Of a stretch of 64,000 nt of DNA, positions 60,388 through 64,000 are shown one piece after another; the first letter of the stretch is position 1; every line of letters begins with the position of its first letter. Origin of the DNA: JAISFI01 sp031553775 (GTDB lineage: Bacteria; Bacteroidota; Bacteroidia; Bacteroidales; Azobacteroidaceae). The DNA lies in assembly GCA_031553775.1 (NCBI GenBank), contig JAVBLA010000024.1, positions 12,119-76,118 of the forward strand. Reading direction: 5' to 3'. Under the pieces are notes generated by a model. That model did no database searches. It had not been told where the DNA came from and saw only the letters and a list, made by a program, of their open reading frames with translations. The translations under genes were made by a program, and so were the position numbers.

Positions 60388-62730
60388 ATGAGAACAATTA
60401 TCCTGACTCTCTGCATCTTATCAAGCTTTATATGGCAAACAAAAGCCGAAGAAACCGTGGAATACCACTTTCAAAAAGGCTTTACCTCTAAAAGCGGCAC
60501 TAAAATCGACGATTGGACCATCAATTGCGGTTCTACAAACACTTCAACTTTACTTAGAAACGAATTATACAAAGGAACATATATTCCCCGCTTCGATGGA
60601 GGACACGATGAAACCAACACCTTAATTTCTCCGGAATTTACCGGAGCCGGAACATTGACATTCTGGATTTGCACCAGTTCAGCCAATACTACCCGAACGG
60701 TCTATGTAGGAACCATCATCGATGGAACCACTACTACCGTCAAAGAAATTCCTTACAGTCAAATAGCCAAGACATGGCAAGAGATCAAGGTCCCTCTGAA
60801 CTTAGACAATTCCACTAAGCTCAAATTAGTTTTTTGGTCAACAGAAACAACCAACAATGGAGCCCGGACCATGTTAGACGACATTGCGCTAACCAAATAT
60901 TCCGGACCGGCAATAGACCCTATCGCTTTAGACCGGATCGAAACCAATTTCGGCGACGGCACCTGGGGAACTCCGCTTACAGCAGGAAATCTCCCGACAT
61001 CGGGTAGCTACCCTACTGCAGAATTCAATGGATTCAAACTGGCAAATGCCGTACTGTACGCTAACAAACCTGCCTATCCTGACGGCACCGGAACGTATAC
61101 CAATACGGTTGCCGTAGATAAAAAAACAGCCGGAGGCGTCATCGAGTTTCCAGAAACAAAAACCGTAGGAGAAATTGAGGTCCATGCCATGTCGGGTTCG
61201 GAAGGAATGGGATATTTCCTGCAGGAATACAATGGATCGGCCTGGGTGAATATCGGGGAGCAAGTCGTTACTCAAAAAACCATTTCCATCACAACTTTCC
61301 CTCTTGAAAGAACAGCTATCAGCCAGTTCCGGATTGCCAATGCAACAGGAAGCGGACTTTTTGTCGCCAAAATTATTGTCCGCTCATTAGCAGAGACAAA
61401 AGAACTGAATGTGATAACCTCAAGTCCGGAGGAAGGCAGCACCTGCTACTACAACCTGACAAAAAACATCACATTGACATTCAACAAGGAAATAACCGCC
61501 GGAACAGGTAATTTGCTGCTTAACGGGGAAAATATCCCGGTATCGAACGGCACCATCGACGAAAAGACCTTTACGCTTCCGGTATCCCTGGCCAGTACTA
61601 CTTCCGGAAAAACCTATACATTATCGGTTCCGAAAGGGGTTTTTGTAGAAAAAGCAGATCCCACAAACCAGAATAACGCTAAAGAAATTGTCTTCCAGAC
61701 CTATAAAACGGTCTCTTATCCGGTCGGATACCGCTCTCAGATAGACATAGTATATTCCGATGCCAACCCGGCCCAAAACCGGATGGATGTTTACTATCCG
61801 GAGAGTCCTGAGAAACCGGTACCCATTGTGCTTAATATCCACGGAGGCGGATGGGCCAGCGGTGAAAAAGAATCACAGGGAGGATTTAACATTTATTTCG
61901 ACAAAGGTTTTGCCGTTGCTAATGTGGAATACCGGATGACTGCCCATGCCACAGCACCTGCTGCCGTAGTCGACGTGCGTTGCGCTTTGATGTACCTGTT
62001 GAACCACGCTTCCGAACTGAATATCGATCCCCAGAGAATTATCTTCCAGGGAGGTTCCGCCGGCGGACACCTGGCGCTGACAGCCGGCTACCTGCAAAAC
62101 AACCGGAATTTCGATACCAATTGTAATTACACCGGATCATTCAAAGTAATTGCAGTTATAGACAAATACGGACCTTCCGACCTGACCCGTTTTCTGCATT
62201 ACGGTCCATTGCAACGCTGGTTAGGAGATTATTACAGCAACAGCGACACGGACTTTCAGAAGTCCATTTCTCCCCTCTACCTGATTCATGCAAGTACAAC
62301 TCCACCCACTTATATCATCCATGGAGATGCAGATCCTACCGTTAATTACGAGCAATCTGAATTCCTGGCAGAGGCCTTACAACAAGCAGGTATCAAATAT
62401 CAGTTTACCACTGTTCCGGGAGGAGTCCACGGAAATTTCACCTCCGAATACAATACCAGGATGAACAATGAGATCACGGCATTCCTGACAGAAGTCCTGG
62501 AAAAATCGAATACCGATTGCCGGAAAATTCTGACAGCGCCATTCACTCCTGTCGTATCGGGAAATACCATCACCATCCCGGCAGAAGGAAATACCCAAAT
62601 ATTTATTTATGATATCTGCGGCAAATTGCTCCGGTCTACGGAAGAAAAATCATTCGAAATCACCCAAAATGGCATACTAATTGTAAAGGTACTTACCGAA
62701 GAGGGTACATTCAACTTTAAGATCAGATAA
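60388..62730 (+). CDS. Multidomain T9SS-sorted esterase with shared module
   Basis: A 780-aa secreted enzyme, signal MRTIILTLCILSSFIWQTKA. N-terminal beta-sandwich (about 24-170, like a galactose-binding/LamG fold), the shared module (about 175-335, GGVIEFPETKTVGEIEVHAMSGSEG), an Ig-like Big_5 domain (about 338-430, NITLTFNKEITAGTGNLLLNG), and an alpha/beta-hydrolase (about 436-710). The hydrolase has HGGGW, nucleophile Ser557 in GGSAGGHLAL, HGDADPTVNY and GGVHGNF, a full triad. The C-terminal ~65 residues (TQIFIYDICGKLL) look like a T9SS sorting domain. It parallels the 294-aa esterase in the left arm. Probable role: surface deacetylation of the uronan. Confidence 0.85.
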   Translation: MRTIILTLCILSSFIWQTKAEETVEYHFQKGFTSKSGTKIDDWTINCGSTNTSTLLRNELYKGTYIPRFDGGHDETNTLISPEFTGAGTLTFWICTSSANTTRTVYVGTIIDGTTTTVKEIPYSQIAKTWQEIKVPLNLDNSTKLKLVFWSTETTNNGARTMLDDIALTKYSGPAIDPIALDRIETNFGDGTWGTPLTAGNLPTSGSYPTAEFNGFKLANAVLYANKPAYPDGTGTYTNTVAVDKKTAGGVIEFPETKTVGEIEVHAMSGSEGMGYFLQEYNGSAWVNIGEQVVTQKTISITTFPLERTAISQFRIANATGSGLFVAKIIVRSLAETKELNVITSSPEEGSTCYYNLTKNITLTFNKEITAGTGNLLLNGENIPVSNGTIDEKTFTLPVSLASTTSGKTYTLSVPKGVFVEKADPTNQNNAKEIVFQTYKTVSYPVGYRSQIDIVYSDANPAQNRMDVYYPESPEKPVPIVLNIHGGGWASGEKESQGGFNIYFDKGFAVANVEYRMTAHATAPAAVVDVRCALMYLLNHASELNIDPQRIIFQGGSAGGHLALTAGYLQNNRNFDTNCNYTGSFKVIAVIDKYGPSDLTRFLHYGPLQRWLGDYYSNSDTDFQKSISPLYLIHASTTPPTYIIHGDADPTVNYEQSEFLAEALQQAGIKYQFTTVPGGVHGNFTSEYNTRMNNEITAFLTEVLEKSNTDCRKILTAPFTPVVSGNTITIPAEGNTQIFIYDICGKLLRSTEEKSFEITQNGILIVKVLTEEGTFNFKIR

Positions 62731-62731
62731 A

Positions 62732-63880
62732 ATGCAAAAAATAAAAGTACATAATGGCCGGTCTTTTTACAAAAAACTACTTATAATGGGATGTATAGGT
62801 TTTCTTTGCGCCAATTTGTTTGCAACAGATTATTCCTATACCTCTTCCCAACTGTCGGAGTTGAAAACGAAACTGAACGGACAACTCAAAGCCGGGGATG
62901 TGGTTTATTTAGAAGACGGGACATACACAAACCTGCAGGTTACCTTTACAGGAGCCGGAACAGAGGCCAATCCGATTACTCTGAAAGCGAGGAATGAGGG
63001 GAAAGCAATCCTTACCGGCAAACTAAATCTGAAAATCGGCGGAACCTATACGATCGTAAACGGATTGGTTTTCAAAGACGGACAGGCCGCGAGCGGGGAC
63101 ATTATCGAATTCCGCACTTCCAGCTCTTCTTTTGCCAATAACTGCAGGCTGACAAACTGCGTGATTGACAACTGTAACAATCCGGATGAAAAGTACCGGA
63201 ACAGCACAGACAACTCGGAACGATGGGTAATGCTGTATGGTAAAAACAACCGGGTGGATCATTGTTATTTTGTCAATAAAATCAATGGTGGTGTTATTAT
63301 GATGGTACATATCGGCGATACCAAGAGCCAACAGAACAAACACTCCATCGATCATAATTTTTTTGGTTATCACCAGAAGTTCGAACCGGGAAACAACGCT
63401 GAAACCATCCGGTTAGGCGATTCGTCTACTTCCCAATCGAGTTGCCAGACTACAATCAGCCATAATTTCTTTTATTCCTGCGACGGGGAGACGGAAATTA
63501 TTTCCATTAAAAGTTGCGACAACATCATCAGTAACAATACGGTTTACGAAAGCCAGGGCGGATTTGTTTGCCGCCACGGGCACCGCAATACCATCCACTC
63601 GAACCTGTTTATCGGGAATAATAAATCGAACTGTGCCGGAATACGGGTCATCAACCAGGGACACCGGATCTACAACAACTATCTGCAGGAAATAGCAGGT
63701 ACGGGAAGCCGGTCGGCCTTATGTATCATGACGGGAATTTTTGAAATGCCTACAGCACAGACCGATACGGAAAAAGAACCGCTCAACGCTTACCACCGGG
63801 TAAAAGACGTTCGGATCTACAGTAATACTTTCGTGAATTGCAAATATATCGATCTGGGAACCAGGGCAAACGCATCTTAA
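62732..63880 (+). CDS. PL6 lyase, C-terminally truncated
   Basis: A 382-aa protein, 1 base after the esterase stop. Signal FYKKLLIMGCIGFLCANLFA. The beta-helix matches the 516-aa PL6 from start through NAETIRLGDSSTS, ISIKSCDN with Lys260 and FVCRHGHRNT with Arg281 and His282. It then stops at FVNCKYIDLGTRANAS, about 100 residues before the usual end, at a point where the other copies continue into further coils. The 120 bases downstream hold no PL6 continuation in any frame I tested by eye. Catalytic residues are kept, but fold stability is doubtful. It may be a decayed copy or the edge of a rearrangement. Confidence 0.8.
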   Translation: MQKIKVHNGRSFYKKLLIMGCIGFLCANLFATDYSYTSSQLSELKTKLNGQLKAGDVVYLEDGTYTNLQVTFTGAGTEANPITLKARNEGKAILTGKLNLKIGGTYTIVNGLVFKDGQAASGDIIEFRTSSSSFANNCRLTNCVIDNCNNPDEKYRNSTDNSERWVMLYGKNNRVDHCYFVNKINGGVIMMVHIGDTKSQQNKHSIDHNFFGYHQKFEPGNNAETIRLGDSSTSQSSCQTTISHNFFYSCDGETEIISIKSCDNIISNNTVYESQGGFVCRHGHRNTIHSNLFIGNNKSNCAGIRVINQGHRIYNNYLQEIAGTGSRSALCIMTGIFEMPTAQTDTEKEPLNAYHRVKDVRIYSNTFVNCKYIDLGTRANAS

Positions 63881-64000
63881 TTTGTTAGGATTTTCAATAA
63901 ATAATCATTATTCCATCCCGCGTCAAGTCTTTTTCCCTTCACACTTCTTTTCTTAGAGTTTTCATTTTTAATCAAATTAAGCGCAATCCGATTGATCATT
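63881..64000. other. Terminal AT-rich non-coding stretch
   Basis: No gene, hairpin or recognisable repeat seen. It follows the truncated PL6 directly. Confidence 0.5.

Noticed and set aside
29111..63880. The PUL as a chondroitin/dermatan sulfate locus, since PL6 includes chondroitinase B and GH88 acts on GAGs
   Set aside because: No sulfatase and no PL8, PL12 or similar enzyme is present, whereas PL17, KdgF and an SDR fit alginate.

Overview
The window looks like a chromosomal segment of a Bacteroidales-type (Bacteroidota) bacterium that has a type IX secretion system (T9SS). The reasons are SusC/SusD pairs, promoter boxes of the TAnnTTTG type, lipoproteins with short hydrophobic leaders ending in Cys, several proteins with T9SS-type C-terminal sorting domains, and a PorE-like periplasmic lipoprotein. 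I cannot name the species from sequence alone. No rRNA, tRNA, CRISPR array or transposase was seen.

Layout. (1) 1-10.3 kb is housekeeping: a CYTH protein, an LEA-like lipoprotein, a DUF2027/Smr protein, a QueA-type enzyme, PorE, class I fructose-bisphosphate aldolase, MetY and a beta-CASP nuclease. Dispersed intergenic repeats are interspersed. (2) 10.4-24.5 kb holds a small YtxH-like gene and then a six-gene minus-strand operon of surface or secreted proteins with no assigned function: a 1489-aa exported protein, an FN3 protein, a SprB-repeat T9SS cargo, two lipoproteins and an outer-membrane beta-barrel. This is the best candidate for an undescribed system. (3) 24.7-29.0 kb has a lipoprotein, a BASS-family transporter overlapping an acyltransferase gene, and a BamA/TamA-like barrel. 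(4) 29.1-63.9 kb is a large divergent polysaccharide-utilisation locus (PUL), most likely for alginate or a similar, probably acetylated, polyuronate.

The PUL radiates from a regulatory region at 46.9-47.4 kb carrying five TTGGT..ACCAA-type palindromes next to a FadR-type GntR gene. Rightwards run susC, susD, an IPT/TIG surface lipoprotein, a two-domain PL6 lyase, a beta-helix protein of unknown activity, a PL38-like lyase, a GH88 hydrolase, a multidomain esterase and a C-terminally truncated PL6. Leftwards run gntR, PL17, kdgF, an MFS uronate transporter, an SDR reductase, a multidomain PL6, an esterase, three large secreted multidomain proteins and another PL6.

Inferred flow: surface PL6/PL38 enzymes and esterases cut and deacetylate the polymer. 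SusCD imports oligomers. PL17 and GH88 release unsaturated monouronates. KdgF opens them to DEH and the SDR reduces DEH to KDG. The KDG kinase and aldolase are not in the window.
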